This document shows positions 1-7,380 of a stretch of 64,000 nt of DNA, one piece after another; the first letter of the stretch is position 1, and each line of letters begins with the position of its first letter. The stretch lies in the IMG/VR virus record IMGVR_UViG_3300021963_000115, positions 1-64,000 of that record; one strand, 5' to 3'. Source of the stretch: a virus. Below the pieces are notes generated by a model. The model was not told the DNA's origin and did not search any database. It saw only the letters and a list, made by a program, of their open reading frames with translations. Both the position numbers and the translations under genes were made by a program.

Positions 1-3
1 GTT

Positions 4-423
4 ATGGTCACATTGATTCTCTGTTTCATTGTTGTTGCTTTGCTCTACTCTGTCACCTTTGTGACACAACCTATCAAGAGCATGGCTCCCATTGATATGG
101 CCTACACCAAGATGCTGAACGACATTGTTCTGCTTATCGTGGGTGGTATCGGTGGTGTTATCGGTAAAAAGGGCGTAGGAACGGCTGTAAACGCCATCCA
201 GAACGCTGTTTCGCCTCCACCCACGCCTACCCCGCCTCCTGTGGCTCAAGCGCCTGTAGCCTCTTGGTCGCCAACAACTCCAGCACCTAACTGGTTGAAC
301 TTCAAGAACCCTGATTTAGATGAATCTTGGACACCACCACCACCCCCGACTACGCCTCCAGATCTGTTAGAGCCAGATCACGAGCGTGAGCAATTGGCGA
401 TGGCTAGAAAAGAGGTTGGATAA
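4..423 (+). CDS. Putative holin / proline-rich membrane protein
   Basis: Two hydrophobic stretches (about residues 2-22 and 40-55) separated by a short polar segment are followed by a long proline-rich, then acidic tail. It sits immediately before an Rz/Rz1 spanin pair and an endolysin, so a holin or other inner-membrane lysis role is inferred from position and topology; no holin family was recognised. The frame is open to the left edge of the window, so the ATG at 4 may not be the true start. Its stop (TAA) shares one base with the next ATG. Confidence 0.55.
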   Translation: MVTLILCFIVVALLYSVTFVTQPIKSMAPIDMAYTKMLNDIVLLIVGGIGGVIGKKGVGTAVNAIQNAVSPPPTPTPPPVAQAPVASWSPTTPAPNWLNFKNPDLDESWTPPPPPTTPPDLLEPDHEREQLAMARKEVG

Positions 424-920
424 TGTTTGGCATACCACTTCCTTGGGTACTGGTTGGTCTTTGTATTACTCTGTTTGGCACTTACCGAGGTGGTTACCAC
501 TTTGGTTGGTCAGACAGAGACAAAGAGATGCAGATTGAGATTGCCAGGAAGAACGAGGAATCCCGTCAGACAGAACAGAAACTTAACGAGCAATTAAACA
601 CTACTGCCAGTAAACTTTTGGAGGTTAACAATGTTGTCAATCAGAAACAGTCTGCTCTTGATCGTGCTATTAGGGATGGTAGGGTGCGCCTCTCCTCCTC
701 CAGTTGTGTACAAGCCCCCACAAGTGCCCCCATTGCCCCCACAGATACAAAAGCAACCCGTGAACCTGACAGAACGCCTGACGAACCTTCTGATGCCGAA
801 AGAGCAACCCTCCAAGCCATTGCCGAAATAGTGGCCCAAGGGGATCGGAATACTGCTGCACTCAATGCTTGTGTGGATTCTTACAATCAAATGAGAGATT
901 TGTTAAATGGTAACAAGTGA
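423..920 (+). CDS. Rz: i-spanin (Rz-like)
   Basis: This 165-residue protein has an N-terminal membrane anchor (about residues 5-22) followed by a charged, probably coiled-coil periplasmic region (about 35-90), the classical Rz inner-membrane spanin layout. A lipoprotein gene is nested entirely inside it in another frame, which is the diagnostic arrangement of Rz/Rz1. Spanins fuse inner and outer membranes in the last step of Gram-negative lysis. It overlaps the endolysin start by 14 bases. Confidence 0.85.
   Translation: MFGIPLPWVLVGLCITLFGTYRGGYHFGWSDRDKEMQIEIARKNEESRQTEQKLNEQLNTTASKLLEVNNVVNQKQSALDRAIRDGRVRLSSSSCVQAPTSAPIAPTDTKATREPDRTPDEPSDAERATLQAIAEIVAQGDRNTAALNACVDSYNQMRDLLNGNK
631..831 (+). 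CDS. Rz1: o-spanin lipoprotein (Rz1-like), embedded in Rz
   Basis: This 66-residue protein has a basic N-terminus, a hydrophobic signal segment and a lipobox ending in Cys19 (GMVGC), then a short proline-rich mature part. This is the typical outer-membrane spanin. The ATG at 631 is preceded by a strong ribosome binding site (GGAGG, about 8 bases upstream) inside the Rz coding sequence, which supports real translation of the nested frame. Confidence 0.88.
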   Translation: MLSIRNSLLLIVLLGMVGCASPPPVVYKPPQVPPLPPQIQKQPVNLTERLTNLLMPKEQPSKPLPK

Positions 921-1506
921 ACAACTCAAACAACTGCACATTGGTGAACAATGGGTGGATGCACTTAACGAGACTTTCGTTCGTTTTGACATTATGAATC
1001 CGCTTAGAAAAGCCGCTTTTATTGGTCAGGCTAGTCACGAAAGTGGTAACTTTAAGATGCTAGTTGAGAATTTGAATTATCGTGCTGAGACTTTGATGAA
1101 GGTGTGGCCTAAAAGATTCCCAACATTAGAGTTTGCCAAACAATATGAGCGTGACCCAAAGAAGATTGCTAACTCTGTTTATGCCAACAGAATGGGTAAC
1201 AGAGATGAGGCTTCTGGGGATGGGTATCGTTTCCGAGGCAGAGGTCTTTTCCAAACTACAGGCCATGCAGGGTACTTCCACGCAGGAAAAGCACTAGGAG
1301 AGGACTTTGTGATGAATCCAGACCTAGTGGCTACTCCAATGTATGCGGCGCTGACGGCGGGCTTTTTCTGGGACACCCACAAGCTAAACCAATATGCTGA
1401 TTCTCGTGACTACAAGACCATGACTAAAAAAATCAACGGCGGCTTTATAGGTTTGGCAGACAGAGAAAAGCACATTGCCCATGCTCTCTCCGTCCTTACT
1501 GCTTAA
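907..1506 (+). CDS. Endolysin, glycoside hydrolase family 19 (chitinase-like)
   Basis: This 199-residue protein has the GH19 signatures: the HESGNF segment with the likely catalytic Glu45, then YANRMGN and the YRFRGRGLFQTTG stretch near residues 108-120. Phage GH19 enzymes cleave peptidoglycan. There is no signal peptide, so it would need the holin for export. It is the muralytic enzyme of cassette A; a second, unrelated lysozyme lies at 41323. Its TAA overlaps the stop codon of the convergent gene (shared TTAA at 1503-1506). Confidence 0.9.
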   Translation: MVTSEQLKQLHIGEQWVDALNETFVRFDIMNPLRKAAFIGQASHESGNFKMLVENLNYRAETLMKVWPKRFPTLEFAKQYERDPKKIANSVYANRMGNRDEASGDGYRFRGRGLFQTTGHAGYFHAGKALGEDFVMNPDLVATPMYAALTAGFFWDTHKLNQYADSRDYKTMTKKINGGFIGLADREKHIAHALSVLTA

Positions 1507-1790
1507 CCTTTCATTCTTCTTACAAAGGTGGCAAAACTCCAAGACGTATCGCCAAAGGCTGTCATCTTCTCAAACTCTTTCGCCACCTCCTCTAAAACAG
1601 TATTACGTTGAGAGGGGGATACATACACATCGTAGTGGTATGGCTGACCCTTCTTCATCTCAGCTTCATGCGCAATGCGCTCGATCTCGGCAACAACTTG
1701 CTGCTGTGATGGGTTGGTGAACGCAGTTTGCAGCTCTTCAACTGCTGCGGCGATGTCGTACAACTCGTCGTCTTCATCGGTGTGAATCAT
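1503..1790 (-). CDS. Hypothetical protein, last gene of the leftward early block
   Basis: A 95-residue, acidic, mainly helical-looking soluble protein with no recognised domain. The start ATG overlaps the stop of the upstream gene by four bases (ATGA), so it is translationally coupled. It ends head-on against the endolysin with no terminator between them. Confidence 0.7.
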   Translation of the reverse strand: MIHTDEDDELYDIAAAVEELQTAFTNPSQQQVVAEIERIAHEAEMKKGQPYHYDVYVSPSQRNTVLEEVAKEFEKMTAFGDTSWSFATFVRRMKG

Positions 1791-1978
1791 TTCTTCTCCT
1801 TTGGTGGGAATGTTTCAATGCAGGGGCAACCACGCTCCATACACGCGGGGTCAAGGTCGGGGATGTGCCTGTCAACAGCGTCCGCTATTCTCTCGCGCAA
1901 CATACTGGGGCTTCCGTGAAACAGTATTGCAACACTCATCAACTCTTCAACAAGCGGTTTGGACTGTGAGTATTTCAT
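1787..1978 (-). CDS. Hypothetical small protein with C-terminal CxC
   Basis: 63 residues. The C-terminal half carries cysteines (ACMERGCPC) that could bind metal, and the end is lysine-rich. It is coupled to both neighbours by 4-base ATGA overlaps. No family recognised. Confidence 0.65.
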   Translation of the reverse strand: MKYSQSKPLVEELMSVAILFHGSPSMLRERIADAVDRHIPDLDPACMERGCPCIETFPPKEKK

Positions 1979-2190
1979 GTGTTCTTCTCCTTGAGTTTGG
2001 CTGCTTTTGGCTCATGCGTACAAGCGTCTTCGTACTCCAGCACGTCTTGCATCTTGTAGCGGATCAATCCACCAATCTTCAGGTATCGACACCCTTGTTT
2101 CAGTGATCTGTCGCGCTCCAATGTGGCTTCGCTGATCTTCCAGCGGAATGCAAGTTCCTCTTGCGTCATTAGTTGCTCTGGTGTTGTCAT
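1975..2190 (-). CDS. Excisionase/AlpA-like winged HTH DNA-binding protein
   Basis: The 71-residue sequence starts MTTPEQLMTQEELAFRWKIS and continues with SEATLERDR and YLKIGGLIRYKMQDVLEYE. This is the pattern of the small MerR/excisionase-type HTH, where a helix-turn-helix is followed by a wing ending in a conserved Arg/Tyr segment. Without an integrase in view it is more likely a transcriptional regulator than a recombination directionality factor. It overlaps both neighbours by four bases. Its target is unknown; the 17-bp palindromes are one possibility. Confidence 0.7.
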   Translation of the reverse strand: MTTPEQLMTQEELAFRWKISEATLERDRSLKQGCRYLKIGGLIRYKMQDVLEYEDACTHEPKAAKLKEKNT

Positions 2191-2714
2191 TGGGGCTCCC
2201 GATGGACAATTACAGACGCGCCTGTTTCAGGGTCTGTATAGTTGGTTTCCGGTTTGCACCAACAAGGTGATCCATCCGTTATGTGCTGTCGCTGTGGTGG
2301 GGTGGTGTAGAGGGGTTGACGACCAATTCCTGTCAATCTATACGCAGTGCCACAATTAAGGTTTTCAAGGTGTTGCCAGAACTCTGGGTAAACCCACGCC
2401 ACAGGCTCATCCTTCGCTTCTAGTGCTACTGACTGCTTGCCTGCAAGAAACGCAACTTCCATGTTGTATTTTGTAAACTTTGGCAAATCACCAATATCAC
2501 CATCTCGATATGCTTTGGGCAACCAATCCCAAAACTCAGGACATGGTGAACCGTCTTTCTCATCCTTCGCTTCTAGTGCGGCTTTAATGGCGGTGATGGC
2601 TTGTTCAACGCTTTTGAAGTTGCAAGTCAAGTAATCTCCATCGTTGTACGAGTTCACCCATGTAATTGATTTAAACGCCTCCAATGCAAGGCGTAATACT
2701 TCGTCTTTAGTCAT
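2187..2714 (-). CDS. Hypothetical phage protein with duplicated ALEAKDE motif
   Basis: 175 residues. An N-terminal helical part is followed by two copies of the sequence ALEAKDE (about residues 47 and 98), then PVAW and RQPLYTTPPQRQ. This mosaic layout is common in phage accessory proteins that grow by recombination. No enzymatic motif seen. ATGA overlaps on both sides place it in the leftward operon. Confidence 0.75.
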   Translation of the reverse strand: MTKDEVLRLALEAFKSITWVNSYNDGDYLTCNFKSVEQAITAIKAALEAKDEKDGSPCPEFWDWLPKAYRDGDIGDLPKFTKYNMEVAFLAGKQSVALEAKDEPVAWVYPEFWQHLENLNCGTAYRLTGIGRQPLYTTPPQRQHITDGSPCWCKPETNYTDPETGASVIVHREPQ

Positions 2715-2899
2715 TTGTTATCTCCTCTTGCTCGGATGGTTTCGCCAATCATTCTTGGTGTCCAACCGAAATGGTCATCACACACCTTTGCACACGCCTC
2801 ACGCTCATGCTGTGCTACTAGTTCAGCAAAGTGTTCAATGTCCCCGTGCAATGTCAGTCCGTTGTTTTCAATTAATTTAATTACTTCATCACTTGTCAT
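2711..2899 (-). CDS. Hypothetical small protein
   Basis: 62 residues from the ATG at 2899, chosen because AGGAGAAG lies just upstream; a longer frame from 2938 has no comparable ribosome site. The segment AELVAQHEREACAKVCDDHFG is a helical motif often seen in short phage proteins of unknown role. It overlaps the upstream gene's end by 11 bases. Confidence 0.7.
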   Translation of the reverse strand: MTSDEVIKLIENNGLTLHGDIEHFAELVAQHEREACAKVCDDHFGWTPRMIGETIRARGDNK

Positions 2900-3116
2900 G
2901 CTTCTTCTCCTGCGCCATTGCATGCAGTGTCTCTTCAATCAAACCCATGTGATTGCCAGACCATGCGTCCCATGTAGCTGTGCGTGGTTGGTTGATGGTC
3001 AGGTCTCCGTTGGGGCTGTGCCGCAGTAGCTCACCCATGTCTTTACAGCTTGCAGTGAACTGCTTGGGCGTCTCTTGATCGGGGCAGATTGTGTATGTGT
3101 AAGGTAGTTTTGCCAT
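2889..3116 (-). CDS. Hypothetical small protein
   Basis: 75 residues with a mixed beta/alpha composition and no recognised domain. There is no clear Shine-Dalgarno; the ATG lies five bases after the stop of the 33-residue frame at 3122-3223, so translation is probably coupled to it. Confidence 0.65.
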   Translation of the reverse strand: MAKLPYTYTICPDQETPKQFTASCKDMGELLRHSPNGDLTINQPRTATWDAWSGNHMGLIEETLHAMAQEKKHDK

Positions 3117-3121
3117 ATCTT

Positions 3122-3223
3122 TTATCGCGGTGCGTCCTCAAAGTTATCAGGGTTGAACTTGGGTTCTCTCTTGTCCTTGCTCTTATGCTTCGGATTCGGG
3201 AATGGTGGGAACGGTGGTGTCAT
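3122..3223 (-). CDS. Very short proline/lysine-rich protein
   Basis: A 33-residue frame starting MTPPFPPFPNPKHKSKDK. It has one of the better ribosome sites in the block (GAGGAG about 8 bases before the ATG at 3223), and it bridges the gap between the genes on either side. It overlaps the C-terminal codons of the upstream gene in another frame. Function unknown. Confidence 0.5.
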   Translation of the reverse strand: MTPPFPPFPNPKHKSKDKREPKFNPDNFEDAPR

Positions 3224-3446
3224 TCTTTTTCTCCTCAAGTTGTTTCTGTTTGGCATCCATACAGTCTTTGCAAATAAATTTGTGTAGCCCTGTGGTTATT
3301 CGTAAATACCCACCATAAGGGTTTTTGTCCTTCTGACATTTCCAACACAACTTGAACTTTTTGTTCATGCGTTGTTCATTTCTTTGTTGCGCTTTGAGAG
3401 CCTCGATATTGCCCGCAACAATATTTCCAAATCCATAGCCTCTCAT
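3183..3446 (-). CDS. Small zinc-ribbon-like protein
   Basis: 87 residues with paired cysteines CWKC (about residues 34-37) and CKDC (about 59-62), the spacing of a four-Cys zinc ribbon, and lysine-rich flanks. Such proteins usually bind nucleic acid or a polymerase; that role is inference. The start is fixed by an ATGA overlap with the upstream stop. Confidence 0.7.
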   Translation of the reverse strand: MRGYGFGNIVAGNIEALKAQQRNEQRMNKKFKLCWKCQKDKNPYGGYLRITTGLHKFICKDCMDAKQKQLEEKKNDTTVPTIPESEA

Positions 3447-3625
3447 ACATCCTCCAATGTTGCGTCAATAATTTTTTTAATTCGGCTGTAAGCCTCGGCT
3501 TTGGTGTACGGTTCGGTGAGTGTGTTTGCTATACACAATAACGCCTCGTAGTATTCAACACCTTTTAGGGCATGTTGTAGTTTAAATTCGTCCTCGGGGT
3601 ATGCGAATTCAAGTAGTGCTTTCAT
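3443..3625 (-). CDS. Hypothetical small protein (LLEFxYPEDE type)
   Basis: 60 residues from the ATG at 3625. The N-terminal segment MKALLEFAYPEDEFKLQHAL is a type seen repeatedly in short phage proteins of unknown function. A longer frame reaching 3781 is rejected because its extension is cysteine/proline-rich nonsense that overlaps the next gene. Confidence 0.68.
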   Translation of the reverse strand: MKALLEFAYPEDEFKLQHALKGVEYYEALLCIANTLTEPYTKAEAYSRIKKIIDATLEDV

Positions 3626-3800
3626 TGGCTTTCTCGCTTGGTGACACCCAACCAAATCTTCTCCATGTGGCTTGCACATCCGCACCTGTTGTCCACACAT
3701 AGCGTGGATCGTTAGCGGGTATGGTGGGCTCGGTGCGCTTAGAGTAAGGCACGGTTGTGGGTGGTGTAGTAGGGTACACAAATTTACGCTGTGTGTTCAT
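3609..3800 (-). CDS. Hypothetical small protein
   Basis: 63 residues from the ATG at 3800, which has a good AAGGAGAT ribosome site. Proline/threonine-rich N-terminal half, then DPRYVWTTGADVQATWRRFGW, which reads like a short folded segment. No family recognised. It overlaps both neighbours by 17 bases. Confidence 0.65.
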   Translation of the reverse strand: MNTQRKFVYPTTPPTTVPYSKRTEPTIPANDPRYVWTTGADVQATWRRFGWVSPSEKANESTT

Positions 3801-4095
3801 GCCGATCTCCTTCTTCAATGTAATACAAACGGTCGTGGACTTTGAATCCAACGCCTGTGATTAAGTTACCCTCGGGTGCTATCCGTAGGATAGACACCGC
3901 CTCCATGATCCATCGTTCTACATCCTCTTGCGGGATATTTTTTCTTAGCCGATTATTGTTGATACTTGGCATTGTAAAGTCTACAACATCAAATGTACCA
4001 TCGTCATTGATAGAAACCCTATAACTATCACCTTTTGTTTCTATCATCTTGATCATTATCTCCATCCATTCATCTCGTACATCTTTGTAGTTCAT
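3784..4095 (-). CDS. Hypothetical protein
   Basis: 103 residues, alpha/beta, acidic. The ATG at 4095 overlaps the upstream stop (ATGA), so it is preferred over a TTG at 4107. No recognised domain. Confidence 0.7.
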   Translation of the reverse strand: MNYKDVRDEWMEIMIKMIETKGDSYRVSINDDGTFDVVDFTMPSINNNRLRKNIPQEDVERWIMEAVSILRIAPEGNLITGVGFKVHDRLYYIEEGDRHEHTA

Positions 4096-4973
4096 ACGAA
4101 TACCCAATACATATCGTTACTCACTTTGTAGCCTACATCCATGAGGGCAGTCTTACTACCATCATTGATCTGCAACACGGCAATCTTATCCCTAATGTTC
4201 TCTGGAACATCTTGTAGGTTGAACACCACATGTGGCTCAGTCTCACCATCGTAGCGGTACTCGATCCTGTCAGTCTTAGACCACACAAAACATTTGCTTG
4301 GCTTGTACTTGTCCATGGTACGCAGTTCTTCACCGCGCTCACGCAGAATCTTGAGGCTCTCACGAAACGCTTGTGTGACTGGCTCGTAACCTGACTGCGC
4401 CATGAATTGCAGTTCTTCAAGTATGTAATCTCTACCGATGCGTGAGGCTTCATACAACTTGTTCTGCGCAGGCTCTTTCATACTAGCTACTGCGCGTTCC
4501 AAATGTACTTGGGTTTCGTTTATTACCTCGTTGAATATCTTAGGCTTGAGATACTGAAGCGCGTTCTTTACACCATTGGCAAACTTCTTGGTTGTCTTGA
4601 TGCGATACCCATCGCTGTACGATGCGTACTTCTCATTCATGATGCGACTGGACTCCACAACATACTCTATCTCTCCCTTGTCATTCAACTCAAGACCAAT
4701 GCGACCGACACGCAGGGTTGGTGACTGTGCGTATGCAACTCCCAAATCCGCAAACACAAGATACTCCAAGCCGTTGTACCGTGCGGGGCGGTGATCAGTA
4801 TGCACAACCATGTCAGGGCGTTTGTACTTGATCTCGTTATAAAACTTCAAGAGTGTGCCAGTCACGGGGACATCACCAATCCAAAACCCATGGTTATTCT
4901 GCTTGGCAGTATCAATAAGCGCAACCAAACGGTCGTAGTCATACTCACCCTTGTACTCGTCTCTGTTAATCAT
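4092..4973 (-). CDS. Hypothetical protein, about 293 aa, next to the AAA+/VWA module
   Basis: Mixed alpha/beta protein without a recognised fold signature. The start at 4973 has GGAGG eight bases upstream; the TTG at 4988 is rejected. It ends with a compact domain (about residues 225-293) rich in hydrophobic strands. It is one of the few long genes of the leftward block and follows the AAA+, VWA and 327-residue genes in the same direction, so it may belong to the same functional unit. Confidence 0.72.
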   Translation of the reverse strand: MINRDEYKGEYDYDRLVALIDTAKQNNHGFWIGDVPVTGTLLKFYNEIKYKRPDMVVHTDHRPARYNGLEYLVFADLGVAYAQSPTLRVGRIGLELNDKGEIEYVVESSRIMNEKYASYSDGYRIKTTKKFANGVKNALQYLKPKIFNEVINETQVHLERAVASMKEPAQNKLYEASRIGRDYILEELQFMAQSGYEPVTQAFRESLKILRERGEELRTMDKYKPSKCFVWSKTDRIEYRYDGETEPHVVFNLQDVPENIRDKIAVLQINDGSKTALMDVGYKVSNDMYWVFV

Positions 4974-4975
4974 GA

Positions 4976-5077
4976 TTAAGCCCTCCAATAAAATAAATCT
5001 AACAACACAACAATCAGACCGAGTAAGAACACTACTCGCTCCACCTTATCAATCAATGTCCAATCATTCCAACTCAT
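4976..5077 (-). CDS. 33-residue single-span membrane peptide
   Basis: It begins MSWNDWTLIDKVERVV and then has one hydrophobic span (FLLGLIVVLLDLFYW) to the end. The ATG has a strong AAGGAG ribosome site and overlaps the upstream gene's TGA by four bases. Such micro-proteins are often toxins, holin-like proteins or regulators of a membrane partner; the role here is unknown. Confidence 0.62.
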   Translation of the reverse strand: MSWNDWTLIDKVERVVFLLGLIVVLLDLFYWRA

Positions 5078-6057
5078 TTGATTCTCCTTCCATTTGAATA
5101 AAACGGTACGCCTACATCTACTGCCACTTGTTTGAATGGCTTTGTCAGTTGATACAGATACGCACCGCGCAACTTATGCTCAAGTTTTTCACGGTCAGGG
5201 TATGTGATCTGAACCGTGTGGTTGCCCCCGTCCCAAGTGTGCTGAAAGTCAGTATGAGTATGGAACAGCGCTTCAACCATGTTCATCCACTTCTCACCAT
5301 ACTCCTCACCATCTTGGCGTACTAACCAATTGGCTTGGTCTAACCTTTCACGCATGTCATGCCTAAAAGACCAAGTTGAGACAAGATTCTCATCCGTAGT
5401 TACAAACGGACTCATGATCTCGTAGTAATCTAAGAACGGCTTAAGTTCTTGTCGTACCTTCTTCGCCTTCTCAGTATCAATCAACAACTTGTGTTCAGCC
5501 AAGCCACCAATAACTTCAAAGAATCTCTTGCCATTACTTTCGTACGGTACGAATCTCATGTGCTGTCCGTCTTGGAAGTAATACTTCTTCGTCCCATCAG
5601 GTTGGTCTGCAACGATGTACTGTTTAGCACCGAACCTTGCAAAGCCAAGACCCGTAGGCAACAACGCTCCAAGTGTGTGCCATGTGACATAGTTGCTCAT
5701 CCATTGAGGCGTAAACTCAAACCGCCCATCAGGGTACGCCATGAGCAATGGCTTGTACTCTTTGTAGTAACTTGTGACTGTGGTCTTGCCTGTCTTTGGA
5801 TCGCGTTGATGTTGTGTAGGGTACACCATGGCAAACGCCATACCGTATCTGTCACCATCTTTATGCCACACCTCAAATGTGCGATGACGGTCAGTCAATG
5901 GACGATGATCTGTAATGCCATGCTTTACACGCTGACCCATCAACGGCTTAACACTCTCATACTTCTTCTTGGTTGTTTCATAATCATCCATGCGTATGTG
6001 ATACCCACGGTAGAACGCGAGTGAATATGTTTGGGTTGGTTTTGGAATTGCTTTCAT
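5074..6057 (-). CDS. Hypothetical 327-aa protein under a palindrome operator
   Basis: Rich in aromatic and charged residues, no membrane segment and no recognised catalytic motif. GAAAGGAAAACC precedes the ATG at 6057, and a 17-bp palindrome lies 33 bp upstream of the start. A further copy of the palindrome lies inside the gene (5538-5554), where it encodes FVPYE. It follows the VWA gene in the same direction and is probably the fourth member of that regulon. Confidence 0.75.
   Translation of the reverse strand: MKAIPKPTQTYSLAFYRGYHIRMDDYETTKKKYESVKPLMGQRVKHGITDHRPLTDRHRTFEVWHKDGDRYGMAFAMVYPTQHQRDPKTGKTTVTSYYKEYKPLLMAYPDGRFEFTPQWMSNYVTWHTLGALLPTGLGFARFGAKQYIVADQPDGTKKYYFQDGQHMRFVPYESNGKRFFEVIGGLAEHKLLIDTEKAKKVRQELKPFLDYYEIMSPFVTTDENLVSTWSFRHDMRERLDQANWLVRQDGEEYGEKWMNMVEALFHTHTDFQHTWDGGNHTVQITYPDREKLEHKLRGAYLYQLTKPFKQVAVDVGVPFYSNGRRIK
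5538..5554. promoter_or_regulatory. 17-bp palindrome, copy 1 (intragenic)
   Basis: TTTCGTACGGTACGAAT; the last base breaks the outer pair. It is the only copy deep inside a long coding region. Confidence 0.6.
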
Positions 6058-6089
6058 GGTTTTCCTTTCTAAAAAATTAAATGGGAAGG

Positions 6090-6106
6090 TTTCGTACTGT
6101 ACGAAA
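6090..6106. promoter_or_regulatory. 17-bp palindrome, copy 2
   Basis: TTTCGTACTGTACGAAA, flanked by GG and CC, 33 bp upstream of the start at 6057. On the minus strand TTTAAT follows it after 8 bases. Confidence 0.8.
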
Positions 6107-6129
6107 CCACCCTCAGAGATACCTGTAAC

Positions 6130-7311
6130 TCAGTCTACATAGATGACTGCGCCAGTAGTAGGCTTGGGCTTGTACCCACCGACAACACACCACAACACGG
6201 GGTGCTCCCACTTGCCCCAACTACCAACATAACCATCGGTCAACACTACAACACACTCGGGCTTGATGCCACGATCCTTGATGTACACGGGGATACACGC
6301 AGGATCAGTACCACCGCCACCCGCAGGTTTGGTAGAGCTTGTCAACTTATCTTGCCGATCACGGGCATACACCTCATGACCTGCGACCTCTGTGTCCCAA
6401 TACAACAGATCAACAAGTTCAGGTGAGACATTGGCACAGATAGATTGCACCTCGGTCAGAAACTTATTTAAGTCCTCACCACCGATAGAGCCTGATGTGT
6501 CAATGGCAATACAGATACGACCCATACTCTCGGACACAGTAGAGGGCATGTACATATCGTGCTGTAACCATCTACGGTTAACGCGTTGCCATGTGGATAT
6601 ATCCTTACCATCTGCAAGCGATGAGATGAAGTCACGCAACTGTTCACGCCAGTCAACCTTGGGTTCGAGCAATGCACCGATCTCACGGGACAAGTTACCA
6701 CCCATCTTGCCTGCATGTATTTGACCCTGACGGATTGCTTGGTTCACTTCCTTGATGTGATCCTCAATCTCTTGCTGTGTCATGTCGCCTGTGTCCCAAT
6801 CATGAGAGTCAAAGCCACCCGCACCTTCGTCACCCTCATCACCACCACTACCCCCACCACCTTGCTTGAGGATATTGAACACTTCCTGTGAGTCCATGCC
6901 ACGGAACTTCTCATTGAGTAAGCCCATCTTGGGTAATACAACAAACCCATTCGTTGCCTTCTCAATATCTTTGATGATGAGGTTGATCACATAGTCACAC
7001 GCCATGTTTGCACACTTGGCATGTTCCTCATACAGATGCTTCCACAAGAATGTATGCTGAAACAACTTGTGCAGATTCTCATGCAGGATCACGCCACGCA
7101 ACTCACCATCGGGCAGAGATTCAACAAACGCTTTGCCGTAGATACAGTCGATGCCATTGGTACAAGCTGTTGGTACATCTTCGTCAACCTTGTACTTGCC
7201 TACCATGATGATGGATGCGTACTCCATCGTATGCTTGTGTGCCATTAACTCTACATGGGCACGCTCAATGCGCTTAAGCGCAGATAAAGATTGTGTTGCT
7301 GTTACGAACAT
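6130..7311 (-). CDS. VWA-domain protein with HExxH metallopeptidase-like N-terminus
   Basis: This 393-residue protein has two parts. The N-terminal half has HENLH (His77, Glu78, His81) followed by NMACDYVIN (about 102-110), the pattern of the putative metallopeptidase domain found in DUF2201-type proteins. After a Gly/Asp linker (151-170), the C-terminal half is a von Willebrand A domain with MIDAS residues DTSGS (271-275) and TDG (358-360). Proteins of this kind partner with MoxR-like AAA+ ATPases, and such an ATPase gene is immediately upstream. CobT-like labels should be avoided, because nothing else here points to cobalamin. Substrate unknown. A 17-bp palindrome lies 35 bp upstream. Confidence 0.85.
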   Translation of the reverse strand: MFVTATQSLSALKRIERAHVELMAHKHTMEYASIIMVGKYKVDEDVPTACTNGIDCIYGKAFVESLPDGELRGVILHENLHKLFQHTFLWKHLYEEHAKCANMACDYVINLIIKDIEKATNGFVVLPKMGLLNEKFRGMDSQEVFNILKQGGGGSGGDEGDEGAGGFDSHDWDTGDMTQQEIEDHIKEVNQAIRQGQIHAGKMGGNLSREIGALLEPKVDWREQLRDFISSLADGKDISTWQRVNRRWLQHDMYMPSTVSESMGRICIAIDTSGSIGGEDLNKFLTEVQSICANVSPELVDLLYWDTEVAGHEVYARDRQDKLTSSTKPAGGGGTDPACIPVYIKDRGIKPECVVVLTDGYVGSWGKWEHPVLWCVVGGYKPKPTTGAVIYVD

Positions 7312-7345
7312 AATGATTTCCTTTCATGGTTAAAGATGTTGAGGG

Positions 7346-7362
7346 TTTCGTACTGTACGAAA
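7346..7362. promoter_or_regulatory. 17-bp palindrome, copy 3
   Basis: TTTCGTACTGTACGAAA flanked by GGG and CCC (11-base arms), 35 bp upstream of the VWA gene start. TTTAAC follows on the minus strand after 11 bases. Confidence 0.82.
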
Positions 7363-7380
7363 CCCCCCGGGTTACTGCTA

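Noticed and set aside
5449-6024. Long plus-strand frame opposite the 327-aa gene
   Set aside because: Shadow of the minus-strand coding sequence; no ribosome site and cysteine/leucine-rich nonsense.
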